This document shows, piece after piece, positions 9,240-17,384 of a stretch of 45,818 nt of DNA (position 1 is its first letter; each line of letters starts with the position of its first letter). The stretch is taken from positions 79,847 through 125,664 of the forward strand of contig NZ_QMED01000013.1 of NCBI RefSeq assembly GCF_003286125.1. Reading direction: 5' to 3'. The position numbers and the translations under genes are program-made. The notes under the pieces are model-generated. The model made no database searches. It was not told the DNA's origin and worked only from the letters and a program-made list of their open reading frames with translations. Source of the stretch: Algibacillus agarilyticus. Lineage in GTDB: Bacteria > Pseudomonadota > Gammaproteobacteria > Enterobacterales > Alteromonadaceae.

Positions 9240-10151
9240 TTATTTATTCAATAAGGTTAGCAAAATTGCATTTTGTGCATGCATGCGATTTTCAGCTTGA
9301 ACCATTAAAATACTCTGTTCACTGTCAACCACTTCATCCGTAACTTCTACGCCACGATAAACAGGTTGGCAATGCATGAAAAATTTGGCCCCTAAATCAG
9401 TCATTAACTTTGCATTAGTCTGATAAGGTTTAAATGTTTTCTTGATGTCATCAATTGAGCGTTTATCACCCATTGAGATCCAAGTATCATTGTAGATGGC
9501 ATCTACACCTTTTGCGTCCATTACATCATCACTAATGATCACTTCGCCGCCATTTTTAGCGGCTAGTTTTTGCGCCTTCAATACGATTTGCGCATCTGGG
9601 CTGTAACCCACCGGTGTGATCACAACAACTTTTAAGCCTAAAATAGCACCTGACATCATTAACGAATGCGTGACATTGTTACCATCACCTATGTAAGCAA
9701 TTGATGCGCCTTCTAAGCTATTACCACGCGCTTCATATAATGCTTGGTAATCGGCAATGGCTTGGCATGGATGATATAAATCACAAAGTGAATTCACGAT
9801 GGGCACACTTGAATGTTCAGCGAGTTCAACCAATGTTTGGTGATCAAATACACGAGCGACGATCGCATCAACCCAGCATGATAAGTTTAAAGCAAAATCT
9901 TTTACTGATTCGCGTTTGCCCAAAGCCCCATTTTGCTGATCAAGATAAACCGCATGGCCACCCATTTTAGCAATACCCACATCAAAGCTAACACGCGTAC
10001 GTAAAGAGGGTTTCTCGTATAACGTGGCAATAGATTTACCTGCTAATGCTTGGCTATACTTACTTGGGTTTTGTTTATGATCAACAGCAAGTTTGATCAG
10101 ATCATGCAATTCTTCTTTTGAAAGTTCTTGGGTAGATAGGAAATCGTCCAT
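9240..10151 (-). CDS. argF: Ornithine carbamoyltransferase
   Basis: Transfers the carbamoyl group from carbamoyl phosphate to ornithine to give citrulline. The carbamoyl-phosphate motif (EKPSLRTRVSFD, the S-T/L-R-T-R site) is near residue 42. The ornithine-binding segment HCQPVYRGVEV, with the HCxP motif, is near 267, and FDHQTL and SLCDLYHPCQA also fit. The open frame runs up to a TTG at 10184, but AGAGGA lies just before the two ATGs at 10154 and 10151. I chose 10151 for its better spacing (303 aa); 10154 would add one Met. It begins 22 bp after the argB stop codon. Confidence 0.94.
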   Translation of the reverse strand: MDDFLSTQELSKEELHDLIKLAVDHKQNPSKYSQALAGKSIATLYEKPSLRTRVSFDVGIAKMGGHAVYLDQQNGALGKRESVKDFALNLSCWVDAIVARVFDHQTLVELAEHSSVPIVNSLCDLYHPCQAIADYQALYEARGNSLEGASIAYIGDGNNVTHSLMMSGAILGLKVVVITPVGYSPDAQIVLKAQKLAAKNGGEVIISDDVMDAKGVDAIYNDTWISMGDKRSIDDIKKTFKPYQTNAKLMTDLGAKFFMHCQPVYRGVEVTDEVVDSEQSILMVQAENRMHAQNAILLTLLNK

Positions 10152-10173
10152 CATGCCATCCTCTCGTTTACTG

Positions 10174-10950
10174 TTACTCAGCAACGACTGTTGTGCCGCA
10201 AGATTGGTTTTCCAACCATTGCGAAATTAATTTTGGTTCTCGCCAATTCAAAATGCCAATTGGCGCTTGTAATGTTTTAGCGGTTGCTAAAGCGGTATTA
10301 ACTTTGACAACCATACCATCGGTGATAACACCACTCGCGATTAAATCATCGGCCACGTCGCGAGTCATGGTTGGAATAACGTGTTTATTGGCATCTAAAA
10401 TACCATCAACGTCAGATAATAAAACCAACTGACCTTGTAAAATTTTTGCTAAGGCTTCGGCTGCTTGGTCAGCATTAACATTCAGTAATTGACCGTCGGC
10501 TTTGGCGCCAATAGAGCTAATCACAGGCAAATAATTAGCGCTTAATAAATGTTGAACCAAATCAGCTGTGCCGGCGGTTACTTCACCCACAAAACCTAAT
10601 TCAGGGTTGGTAATTTCACATTGAATATCGCCGCCATCGGCTAAGCTTAAGCCAACGGCTTTTGCCCCGACGTTTAAAGCCACGGATAACATTTGCTTAT
10701 TAGCGGTCCCGGCTAAGCCACCCACCACATAAGGCATATGCTCAGCGGGGGTAATACGTAAACCGTCTTTCTTTTCGCTTGTGTGACCTAAATCAGCGAG
10801 GAGTTTTTGCACTAATGCGCCGCCACCATGCACAACAACAACGGGTTGTGTTTTACTGATCGAGTTTAATTCAGCAAAAAATGCCGTTAAGCTGTCAGCG
10901 CTTTCAAGTAAAGCGCCGCCGACTTTAATAACGAGTGTTTTAGCGCTCAT
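10174..10950 (-). CDS. argB: Acetylglutamate kinase
   Basis: Phosphorylates N-acetylglutamate, the second step of arginine synthesis. It belongs to the amino acid kinase family: the N-terminal KVGGALLES (residues 8-16) and VVVHGGGALVQKLL (37-50) bind phosphates, NVNADQAAEALA (158-169) contacts acetylglutamate, and LLSDVDGIL follows. The 258-aa length matches the E. coli enzyme, and the extra N-terminal helix of arginine-inhibited kinases is absent, so feedback control more likely acts on the synthase domain of ArgH(A). Its ATG overlaps the argC stop codon by one base (TAATG), which suggests translational coupling. Confidence 0.96.
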   Translation of the reverse strand: MSAKTLVIKVGGALLESADSLTAFFAELNSISKTQPVVVVHGGGALVQKLLADLGHTSEKKDGLRITPAEHMPYVVGGLAGTANKQMLSVALNVGAKAVGLSLADGGDIQCEITNPELGFVGEVTAGTADLVQHLLSANYLPVISSIGAKADGQLLNVNADQAAEALAKILQGQLVLLSDVDGILDANKHVIPTMTRDVADDLIASGVITDGMVVKVNTALATAKTLQAPIGILNWREPKLISQWLENQSCGTTVVAE

Positions 10951-11963
10951 TAAATTAACCCTTTGCTAGATGCAAAACCATAACGTAAGTTAGCACATTG
11001 CATGGCTTGCGCCGCCGCACCTTTTAGCAAGTTATCAATAGCTGATACAACCACTAAATAACCCGTTTGCGGGTCAAGTTGCCAATGCAAGTCAACAAAA
11101 GGCGTGCATTCAACATCGGCGATTGAAGGCCAGCTTTGACGCAAACGTACAATTGACTTACCTTCATAAGCATTTGAATACGCAGCATTAACTTGATTTT
11201 CAGTTGTGCCTTCACGAAGCTTTAAGGTGATCGTAGCTAAGATTCCACGCTTAAAGTTACCTAAATGCGGTGTAAAGATCACGGGGTGACCTAAGTGCTC
11301 AGCGATTTCGGGTTGATGTCTATGGCTTAAAACACCATACGGGTTCAAACTTACTTCAACAAAGCTTGAGGTTAAGCTAGCGCGACGACCTGCACCCGAT
11401 GCACCACTGGTCGCATTGATGATAGGTAAGACTGAAGAATCAATAAAATCGGCTTCTTGCAATGGCTTAAGCGCTGATAATGTGGCTGTAGGGTAACAAC
11501 CTGGTACCGCGATTAAGTCAGCCTTACGGATAGCTTCGTGATTCCACTCTGCTAAACCGTATACGGCTTCTTGCAATAATTCTGGGTATTTATGATCAAA
11601 ACCATAATATTTTTTGATCACCGATAAATCAGATAAACGATAAGCACCAGATAAATCAAAGACAACTGCGCCGTGATGTTTTGCTTGAGCTACCCATTCA
11701 ACACTGGTCTCGTGTGGGGTGCATAAAAAGATAGCATCACATTCAGATACTATTTTACCAATTTGATTTTCGCCTACCGGAATAAGTGTTCGATCGATTT
11801 GATAAGCGAATTGACCATGGATCGATGAAAAAGGCTTGTATGCATCAGCACTGTTCTCTGATACGTATAAACCGGCTAATTGAAATTGTGGATGTTTATG
11901 TACTAATGCTGCTAATTCTGCACCGGTATAACCACTGGCTCCGACTATCGATACTCTGATCAT
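10950..11963 (-). CDS. argC: N-acetyl-gamma-glutamyl-phosphate reductase
   Basis: NADPH-dependent reduction of acetylglutamyl phosphate to the semialdehyde, step three of the pathway. The Rossmann motif SIVGASGYTGAEL starts at residue 4. The catalytic cysteine is in VPGCYPTA near residue 153, the active-site sequence family signature. I placed the start at ATG 11963 (337 aa), which matches E. coli ArgC; the frame also runs to a TTG at 11975, poorly spaced from a GAGG. It is the first gene of the arg operon. No argE or other acetylornithine-cycle gene (argD, argJ) is visible nearby, so those steps must be encoded elsewhere. Confidence 0.95.
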   Translation of the reverse strand: MIRVSIVGASGYTGAELAALVHKHPQFQLAGLYVSENSADAYKPFSSIHGQFAYQIDRTLIPVGENQIGKIVSECDAIFLCTPHETSVEWVAQAKHHGAVVFDLSGAYRLSDLSVIKKYYGFDHKYPELLQEAVYGLAEWNHEAIRKADLIAVPGCYPTATLSALKPLQEADFIDSSVLPIINATSGASGAGRRASLTSSFVEVSLNPYGVLSHRHQPEIAEHLGHPVIFTPHLGNFKRGILATITLKLREGTTENQVNAAYSNAYEGKSIVRLRQSWPSIADVECTPFVDLHWQLDPQTGYLVVVSAIDNLLKGAAAQAMQCANLRYGFASSKGLI

Positions 11964-12068
11964 AATTTGCTTCAAACCTCATTAAACGGCTGACTATTAC
12001 TAAAAGGCCGACATTTTAGCAGTGTTATACAAAAATGCGATGACTTCTTTAGTCAAATCCTAAAACGC

Positions 12069-12096
12069 AAAAAAGGAAAGCTAGTAATAGCTTTCC
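12069..12096 (-). terminator. Intrinsic terminator between metB and argC
   Basis: On the minus strand: GGAAAGCTA, loop of four, TAGCTTTCC, then six T. The stem is 9 bp and perfect. It lies 90 bp after the metB stop codon and 105 bp before the argC start. It would end metB transcripts, yet the ARG boxes lie upstream of it (see findings). Confidence 0.92.
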
Positions 12097-12120
12097 TCTG
12101 AATGATAAATATTAATTACT

Positions 12121-12159
12121 ATTGAATATTTATGCAATAAAAAAGAATAAATATCTAAT
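12121..12159 (-). promoter_or_regulatory. Pair of ArgR operator sites (ARG boxes)
   Basis: Two 18-bp boxes, 12121-12138 and 12142-12159, separated by 3 bp, the spacing known for ArgR hexamer targets. The first contains TGAATATTTATGCA, one base from the E. coli core TGAATAATTATGCA; the second matches the first in 12 of 18 positions. A candidate minus-strand promoter overlaps the first box: TTGCAT (12132-12137), 17 bp, TAATAT (12109-12114). The family rule is known; binding here is inferred. Confidence 0.75.
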
Positions 12160-12186
12160 TATATGTAATGTACAATTGGTTATATA

Positions 12187-13347
12187 TTAAGCGCCAATTA
12201 AACTATCGAGTGCTTGTTTAACATCTTGCGCTAATTCATCACCATCTTCAATGCCAACTGAAAAGCGCATTAGGTTAGGGCCAATACCCGCTTTGGCTTG
12301 GGCTTCTGCATCCATTGCGGCGTGAGTCATTGTTGAAGGATGACATACTAAACTTTCTACGCCACCTAATGACTCAGCTAACGAGAAATGCTCTAAGGCA
12401 TTAATAAATTTGATGACTTCAGGTTCACCACCGGCTAACTCAAAACTTAACATCGCGCCAAAGCCGTGTTGCTGTTGCTTTGCTATATCATGACCAGGGT
12501 GACTCGGTAGGCTAGGGTGATAAACCGTGGTTACCGCGGCATGTTCACTTAACAATGTGACCAGTTTAGCCGAGTTTTCTTGGTGTTGACGCATACGCGG
12601 AACTAATGTGCGTACACCTCGTAAGGTTAAGTAACTGTCAAAAGCTGAACCTGTGATACCTAAGCAGTTTGCCCACCATGCTAATTCTTCACCTAGCTCT
12701 TCCGTTTTAGTGATTAATACTCCGGCAACAACATCTGAATGGCCATTGATATATTTGGTGGTTGAATGTACAACAATATCCGCTCCTAAAGTAAGCGGTT
12801 GTTGGCACACTGGCGTTAAAAAGGTGTTATCGACAGCGACTAACGTGTCTGTTGCTTTAGCGCGTTGGCAAATATCGGCTAAATCAGTAATTCGTAATAA
12901 AGGGTTACTTGGTGTTTCAACCCAAATTAATTTAGGTTTAGCGGCAAAGGCGTCATCTAATTCTGCAGGATTGGTTTGATTAATGACTTTTAATTTAAAA
13001 TGACCTTTATCCGCTAAATTAATGAATAAGCGATAGCTACCACCATAACAATCATGCGGCACAATTAATAAATCATCTGGCTTTAAAATTTGTAAAGCTA
13101 AGTTAATCGCGGCTGTGCCTGTTGCAGTCACAATACCTTTAACACCTTGCTCTAATTCGGCTAGGGTTTGGCCTAAAATATCACGTGTTGGATTACCACA
13201 ACGACTATAATCGTAAGCGCCTTTTTGATTGAAGCCTTCGAATGCATAAGTAGAAGATAAATAAATTGGAGGTACAACCGCTGCATGATTACTATCGCTC
13301 TCGATGCCGCCACGTACTGAAATGGTCGATAATGTGTTTTTGCTCAT
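12187..13347 (-). CDS. metB: Cystathionine gamma-synthase
   Basis: PLP enzyme that joins O-succinylhomoserine (or an acetyl ester) and cysteine to cystathionine in methionine synthesis. The start is ATG 13347, giving 386 aa like E. coli MetB; the frame continues upstream by 38 codons, but that stretch contains the promoter and operator. The PLP lysine is in VHSTTKYINGHSDVVAG near residue 195-210. Substrate-contact segments YDYSRCGNPTRD (near 46) and ESLGGVESLVCHPSTMTHA (near 325) are typical of the Cys/Met PLP family. No metL follows, unlike E. coli metBL. It is divergent from metJ, which encodes its likely repressor. Confidence 0.93.
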   Translation of the reverse strand: MSKNTLSTISVRGGIESDSNHAAVVPPIYLSSTYAFEGFNQKGAYDYSRCGNPTRDILGQTLAELEQGVKGIVTATGTAAINLALQILKPDDLLIVPHDCYGGSYRLFINLADKGHFKLKVINQTNPAELDDAFAAKPKLIWVETPSNPLLRITDLADICQRAKATDTLVAVDNTFLTPVCQQPLTLGADIVVHSTTKYINGHSDVVAGVLITKTEELGEELAWWANCLGITGSAFDSYLTLRGVRTLVPRMRQHQENSAKLVTLLSEHAAVTTVYHPSLPSHPGHDIAKQQQHGFGAMLSFELAGGEPEVIKFINALEHFSLAESLGGVESLVCHPSTMTHAAMDAEAQAKAGIGPNLMRFSVGIEDGDELAQDVKQALDSLIGA

Positions 13348-13369
13348 GATATATTTTACACTTGTTTTT

Positions 13370-13385
13370 AGCCGTCTATACGTCC
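13370..13385 (-). promoter_or_regulatory. MetJ operator (two Met boxes)
   Basis: On the minus strand GGACGTAT then AGACGGCT, two adjacent 8-mers matching the Met-box consensus AGACGTCT at 6 and 7 of 8 positions. Tandem 8-bp boxes are the known target of MetJ dimers. It sits two bases downstream of the metB -10 box, so bound MetJ would cover the transcription start. Confidence 0.8.
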
Positions 13386-13387
13386 AG

Positions 13388-13416
13388 AATGTAAACAGAG
13401 TTTGGCTAGCTGTCAA
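13388..13416 (-). promoter_or_regulatory. metB sigma-70 promoter
   Basis: Minus-strand TTGACA (13411-13416), 17-bp spacer, TACATT (13388-13393). The -35 box is perfect and the -10 matches 4 of 6. The start point would fall within the Met boxes, about 35 bp before the ATG. The remaining part of the metB-metJ gap (13417-13761) must hold the metJ promoter; I see no clear box for it. Confidence 0.8.
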
Positions 13417-13761
13417 ACCCAAATTGCTATAACTTAGTCTATATTCCCAAGAGGCTTCCAAATACCGTATCCAGTGGGAATTTAAATGGGTTTAGCCAAG
13501 CAAACAGACCTAAGTTGACTCATAAAGCGTTTATTTATATTGCACAAGCATAGGTTTAAATCAATTTATGGGTTAATTTTACGCTAAGTAGCCTTGCCGC
13601 CTGTGTGTCTATTGACTGCTTATGGCTAATCGCTACAATTAGCCGCCAGTCAGTTTGTTTATTATCTTCATACACAACATATTCTCATTTAACTTTAATG
13701 AGCTTAAATGACCTTGGTATGAATTTTAGAAGTATGTAATTGCTAATTCAGGTTTATTTTA

Positions 13762-14103
13762 ATGGCAAAATGGAATGGTAAGTATGTTCACCCTTATGCT
13801 GAACACGGCAAAAAAAGCGAACAAGTAAAAAAAGTCACGGTTTCAATACCCGTACGTGTATTAAAGGTGTTAACAGATGAGCGTACTCGTCGTCAGGTTA
13901 ACAACTTGCGACATGCAACGAACAGTGAACTGCTGTGTGAAGCGTTTTTACATGCTTTTACTGGTCAACCTTTGCCCTCAGATGCCGATTTAGCTAAACA
14001 CAACCCGCATCGGATCCCCGCTGAAGTGCGCGATATCTTGCTACAGATGAATATCGATATCAGTGATGAAGATGCGTTAATAGAAGGTGATGACGAAGAC
14101 TAA
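13762..14103 (+). CDS. metJ: Methionine repressor MetJ
   Basis: Ribbon-helix-helix repressor that uses S-adenosylmethionine as corepressor and represses met genes. Residues 1-75 are almost identical to E. coli Met[21 protein letters not shown] carries the DNA-binding beta ribbon, and [20 protein letters not shown] the SAM and dimer helices. The C-terminus after about residue 85 differs and is longer and acidic ([12 protein letters not shown]), giving 113 aa against 105. A weak ribosome binding site (CAGG) precedes ATG 13762. Divergent from metB, with Met boxes in between, as in enterobacteria. A MITE begins immediately at its stop codon. Confidence 0.96.
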   Translation: MAKWNGKYVHPYAEHGKKSEQVKKVTVSIPVRVLKVLTDERTRRQVNNLRHATNSELLCEAFLHAFTGQPLPSDADLAKHNPHRIPAEVRDILLQMNIDISDEDALIEGDDED

Positions 14104-14191
14104 GGGGGTATAGTTAGTGTCTGTTTTTGCAGCCGTGTTTGCACGATTTAAATTGACTCCCCCATTATTGAGTTGTTCATCCCTGAAGAGA

Positions 14192-14369
14192 TATAGTCAA
14201 AGCGATCGGGTTTTAGGGGCAGGTTTCTAGTTCCAGACGAAACCTAAGTACTTACATCCATGTAAGCAAAGCCGTCAAGCTTCGAGCCCCCATGAGCATA
14301 TGCTCTACTATGTGATTGGGGCGAGTAAGCGCTGACAATGAACCATAAAACCTGAGCGAGAAGACTATA
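14192..14369 (-). mobile_element. TATAGTC element, copy 1
   Basis: 178-bp segment with imperfect inverted ends: TATAGTCAAAGCGATCGGG at the left and, reversed, TATAGTCTTCTCGCTCAGG at the right. It is the inverted, shorter version of 18398-18675. It carries the palindrome GAGCATATGCTC and the hairpin CTTACATCCATGTAAG (14251-14266). Non-coding and inserted in MITE B. Confidence 0.75.
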
Positions 14370-14458
14370 TTACGTTGTGCATTCATGTACCCATGTATTC
14401 AGCTCAACAAACAGCGACGCTGTGCTTCAGTTTTATTTCGCTTCCATAAAAGAAGGCT

Positions 14459-14558
14459 AAAGACTTTATGCTCCTGCAAAGTCACCTTACCCCACGTCCC
14501 TGTAGGGCAAAGACTTTATGCTCCTGCAAAGTCACCTTACCCCACGTCCCTGTAGGGC
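14459..14558. repeat. Two tandem 50-bp hairpin units
   Basis: 14459-14508 and 14509-14558 are identical and correspond, in reverse orientation, to the units at 81-230. The hairpin differs: CCCCACGTCCCTGTAGGG, whose stem survives on the opposite strand with one G-T pair. Confidence 0.9.
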
Positions 14559-14675
14559 AAAACTTTATTGGTTTTTGACGGAGAGCCATTAGGCCATCAC
14601 TATGCCATTAAGCTAATGCGGCGATCAAAGCGCTTTAGAATTGAACAAAATTGATACGACAAAGATAAACACGCC

Positions 14676-17384
14676 CTAGCTTTTCAAGCTTAAATTAAAT
14701 TCGTTAATTTTAGCTCGTGTGGCTTCATTTATTTCCAGCAGTCGATCTAGCTCATCTTCAGGTATAGGTTCATCTTGTTTAAATAAACCATCGATAACTT
14801 TACTCTGAATAGAGAGTTGCATTAACCCTAAATTGGCCGACGTGCCTTTTAACGTGTGATTCAGTGTTTGAGCTTGTTGTAATTCATTGTTCAGCGTGTG
14901 TTGCTTGATCAGCTGAGCTGAATCTTTAAATTCAGCTAAAAATTGTTCAAGTAAAACACTGACTATTTCTTGGTTGCCGCTAAGCCGGGCTAAGATCGCC
15001 TCGCTGTCGAGTAGGGCTACGTCATCTTTCTCCGATTCAGACGCATGACTGTCTTGATTCGGTGCTATTTCGGGGGTTGGTGATACTAAAAGTGAATCCT
15101 TTAATAGACTTGCGTCGTCAACCTTGTCGGTAGGGGTTACATCGATAATCTCGGTTGTTAACCACGCGGCAAGGCTAGCCTGTAATGCCTCTATATTAAT
15201 CGGTTTAGTTAAATAATCATCCATCCCTGCTTTAATACATTTATCTCTGTCACCCTGCATAGCATTAGCTGTCATTGCGATAATAGGTAAGTTGGTTAAG
15301 CCTTTTTGCCTAATGGCCTGAGTCGCCTCATAGCCATCCATAATCGGCATTTGAATATCCATTAATACGGCTTGATGATGGCTCGTCAATTTTTGACAAG
15401 CATCCATACCATTAATGGCACAGTCGACCTGTAAATTCATATTCTCAAGTATTTGTTTGGCTATTTCGGTGTTAATTTTATTGTCTTCGACTAAAAGAAT
15501 GGTTTGACCGGTAAATTGTATTTTTTGGTGTTCTAAAATGCCTATATTTTGCTGCAAGCTTTTACGCACATGCTGCAGAGTCAATGGTTGAGCTAGCGAC
15601 TCTATCGTTAATGGGGCTCTGTCTGCTGATTTTGTGGTTTGTGTGTTGACTAACTCAATTAGTCGCACATTAGGGTTTTGTTTTTGATATTGGCTAAGCG
15701 CTAATTTGCATTGATTGAGCGGTTCGTCAGTTAAAAATAATGAATAAAATTGGCTGTTTTCGTTAAGTAAATTAGTTAAAACAACCACAGATCCTGTTTC
15801 GACTACAATATAGCCTAAAAACTCAAGCTGCTCTATGAGTGGTATGCGCAGATCGGCATTGTCTTCATAAACCAGTACTTTTAGTTCTTGTTTAGGCTCT
15901 GGTTCAACCTCTTCAACTACCATAGGTAAATGTATGTTAAACGTACTGCCTAATTTATAACGCGAATACACGTCGATAGTGCCGCCTAATAGTTCGATTA
16001 TATTTTTACAAATAGCTAAACCTAAACCTGATCCACCATATTGACGTGTTGTTGAGCTGTCGGCCTGGGTAAAGGGTTGGAATAATTTATCTTTTTGCGT
16101 GTTTGTTAAACCAATACCAGTATCTTGCACTGAAAATAGCAAGCCGGTTGCACTTGGAATGACTTTTAAAATCACAGAACCTTGCTTCGTAAATTTAATC
16201 GCATTGCTGGTGATGTTCAACAGCACTTGGCTTAAGCGATGTGGATCACTGACAAAAGATTGCTCGGCTATTTGAGGCGGAACGTGAAAGTATAGATCAA
16301 GGTTTTTGGCGTGCGCTAAATGCTGCACTTGTGTTTTTAACGTTGTTATCACATCGTCGAGTTTAAAAGAAATGGCTTCTAAACTTAATTTGCCCGATTC
16401 AATTTTTGAGTAATCTAAAATGTCGTTAATAATATAAAGTAACGAGTTAGCCGATAGCACTGCGCATTCTAAATTGTGAGTTTGCTTTTTATTTAGCGGC
16501 GTTTTTAGTGTGAGATCGATCATGCCCATAATGCCGTTAATAGGGGTTCTGATCTCATGGCTCATGGTTGCTAAAAATTGGCTTTTCGCTTGGTTCGCTT
16601 GATTAGCTTCTTTTGCGGTTATAATCAATGCGCGGTTTTGTTCTTTTTGCTTTGTGATTAAGCCATTATAGGCATCAGCTAAGCAAGCAAACTCATCGTT
16701 AAATTTGTATTTAAGTATTTTGGCGTTATTACTGGTTTGGTTAACATTTATTGATTCGGTAAAAAATTGTAACGGGCTCAAAATTTGTTTAAATATCACG
16801 TAGCCAATGACACCCACTAAGAGCAAAACACTAATTAAAAAGAGAATAGCCAAATGCGTCAACAAAGCGTTCATTTCTTTTATGGTGTGTTCCGCGTTGA
16901 TATGTACGGCTAATATGTGTGGAATAAATTGATCTTTATCTGAATTTAATACGGGCACAATATGCCAAGATAAAGCATGAGTGTTATTGAATGTTTGTGT
17001 GGCGCTTGAGGTGGACTGTTGCAAAATCGGGTCTGGTATTTGCTTTAATAGCGCAATATTGCTTAATTGTGAAATTGGCTTATCAAGTAATTGATAATCG
17101 TTAGCGATAATGATTTTTTGGCTAGGTAATTCGATTAAAATAATATGTTCTATGTCGCGATGCGCGGCTAATAAGTTTAACGCTTTATGATGCTGGGCCG
17201 CTGAATCGGTCATTGATAACATTAAACTGGCTGTTTCAAATAAGCTGAGCTGGCGTTGTTTTATGTAGTGAGCTAATTGCTGGTTAGATGCATCATTAAA
17301 CATATACCCCATGCATAACGTGAGTAATAGCAACAACCCACTAATTGGCAGAATGAGTTTGGTGGATAATTTATTTAAGATCAT
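14676..17384 (-). CDS. Hybrid sensor histidine kinase with two receiver-like domains and Hpt
   Basis: Inner-membrane sensor of 902 aa. TM segments lie at about 10-28 and 177-198, enclosing a periplasmic domain of some 145 residues I do not recognise. HisKA has phospho-acceptor His276 (ATMSHEIRTPINGIMG), followed by HATPase_c with N (TSNAIKF), G1 (VQDTGIGL) and G2 (GGSGLGLAI) boxes. A first receiver (from KVLVYEDNADLR) lacks the usual phosphorylatable Asp motif and is probably a pseudo-receiver. A second is intact (LLVEDNKINTE, VLMDIQMPIMDGYEA, TKPI). The Hpt domain near the end has HTLKGTSANLG. The order HisKA-ATPase-REC-REC-Hpt is that of a full BarA/TorS-style phosphorelay. Its ATG overlaps the stop of the solute-binding gene (ATGA). 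No response regulator is adjacent. The stop codon is formed at the MITE junction. Confidence 0.93.
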   Translation of the reverse strand: MILNKLSTKLILPISGLLLLLTLCMGYMFNDASNQQLAHYIKQRQLSLFETASLMLSMTDSAAQHHKALNLLAAHRDIEHIILIELPSQKIIIANDYQLLDKPISQLSNIALLKQIPDPILQQSTSSATQTFNNTHALSWHIVPVLNSDKDQFIPHILAVHINAEHTIKEMNALLTHLAILFLISVLLLVGVIGYVIFKQILSPLQFFTESINVNQTSNNAKILKYKFNDEFACLADAYNGLITKQKEQNRALIITAKEANQANQAKSQFLATMSHEIRTPINGIMGMIDLTLKTPLNKKQTHNLECAVLSANSLLYIINDILDYSKIESGKLSLEAISFKLDDVITTLKTQVQHLAHAKNLDLYFHVPPQIAEQSFVSDPHRLSQVLLNITSNAIKFTKQGSVILKVIPSATGLLFSVQDTGIGLTNTQKDKLFQPFTQADSSTTRQYGGSGLGLAICKNIIELLGGTIDVYSRYKLGSTFNIHLPMVVEEVEPEPKQELKVLVYEDNADLRIPLIEQLEFLGYIVVETGSVVVLTNLLNENSQFYSLFLTDEPLNQCKLALSQYQKQNPNVRLIELVNTQTTKSADRAPLTIESLAQPLTLQHVRKSLQQNIGILEHQKIQFTGQTILLVEDNKINTEIAKQILENMNLQVDCAINGMDACQKLTSHHQAVLMDIQMPIMDGYEATQAIRQKGLTNLPIIAMTANAMQGDRDKCIKAGMDDYLTKPINIEALQASLAAWLTTEIIDVTPTDKVDDASLLKDSLLVSPTPEIAPNQDSHASESEKDDVALLDSEAILARLSGNQEIVSVLLEQFLAEFKDSAQLIKQHTLNNELQQAQTLNHTLKGTSANLGLMQLSIQSKVIDGLFKQDEPIPEDELDRLLEINEATRAKINEFNLSLKS

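Larger units (their letters stand above)
14104..14676. mobile_element. Mosaic MITE copy B between metJ and the histidine kinase
   Basis: Right end ACAAAGATAAACACGCCC followed by TA is identical to the terminal repeat of the copy at 35 kb; the region 14125-14152 (GCAGCCGTGTTTGCACGATTTA) matches copy A, and 14563-14676 matches the right part of copy C. The left end after the metJ stop codon is degenerate (GGGGGTATAG), so its exact border is uncertain. Inside are another element (14192-14369) and two 50-bp hairpin units. No gene is seen. The TA at its right edge supplies the first two bases of the kinase stop codon. Confidence 0.7.

Noticed and set aside
13348-13461. N-terminal extension of MetB
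   Set aside because: The extension would be translated from the promoter and MetJ operator; MetB proteins begin at the position of ATG 13347.
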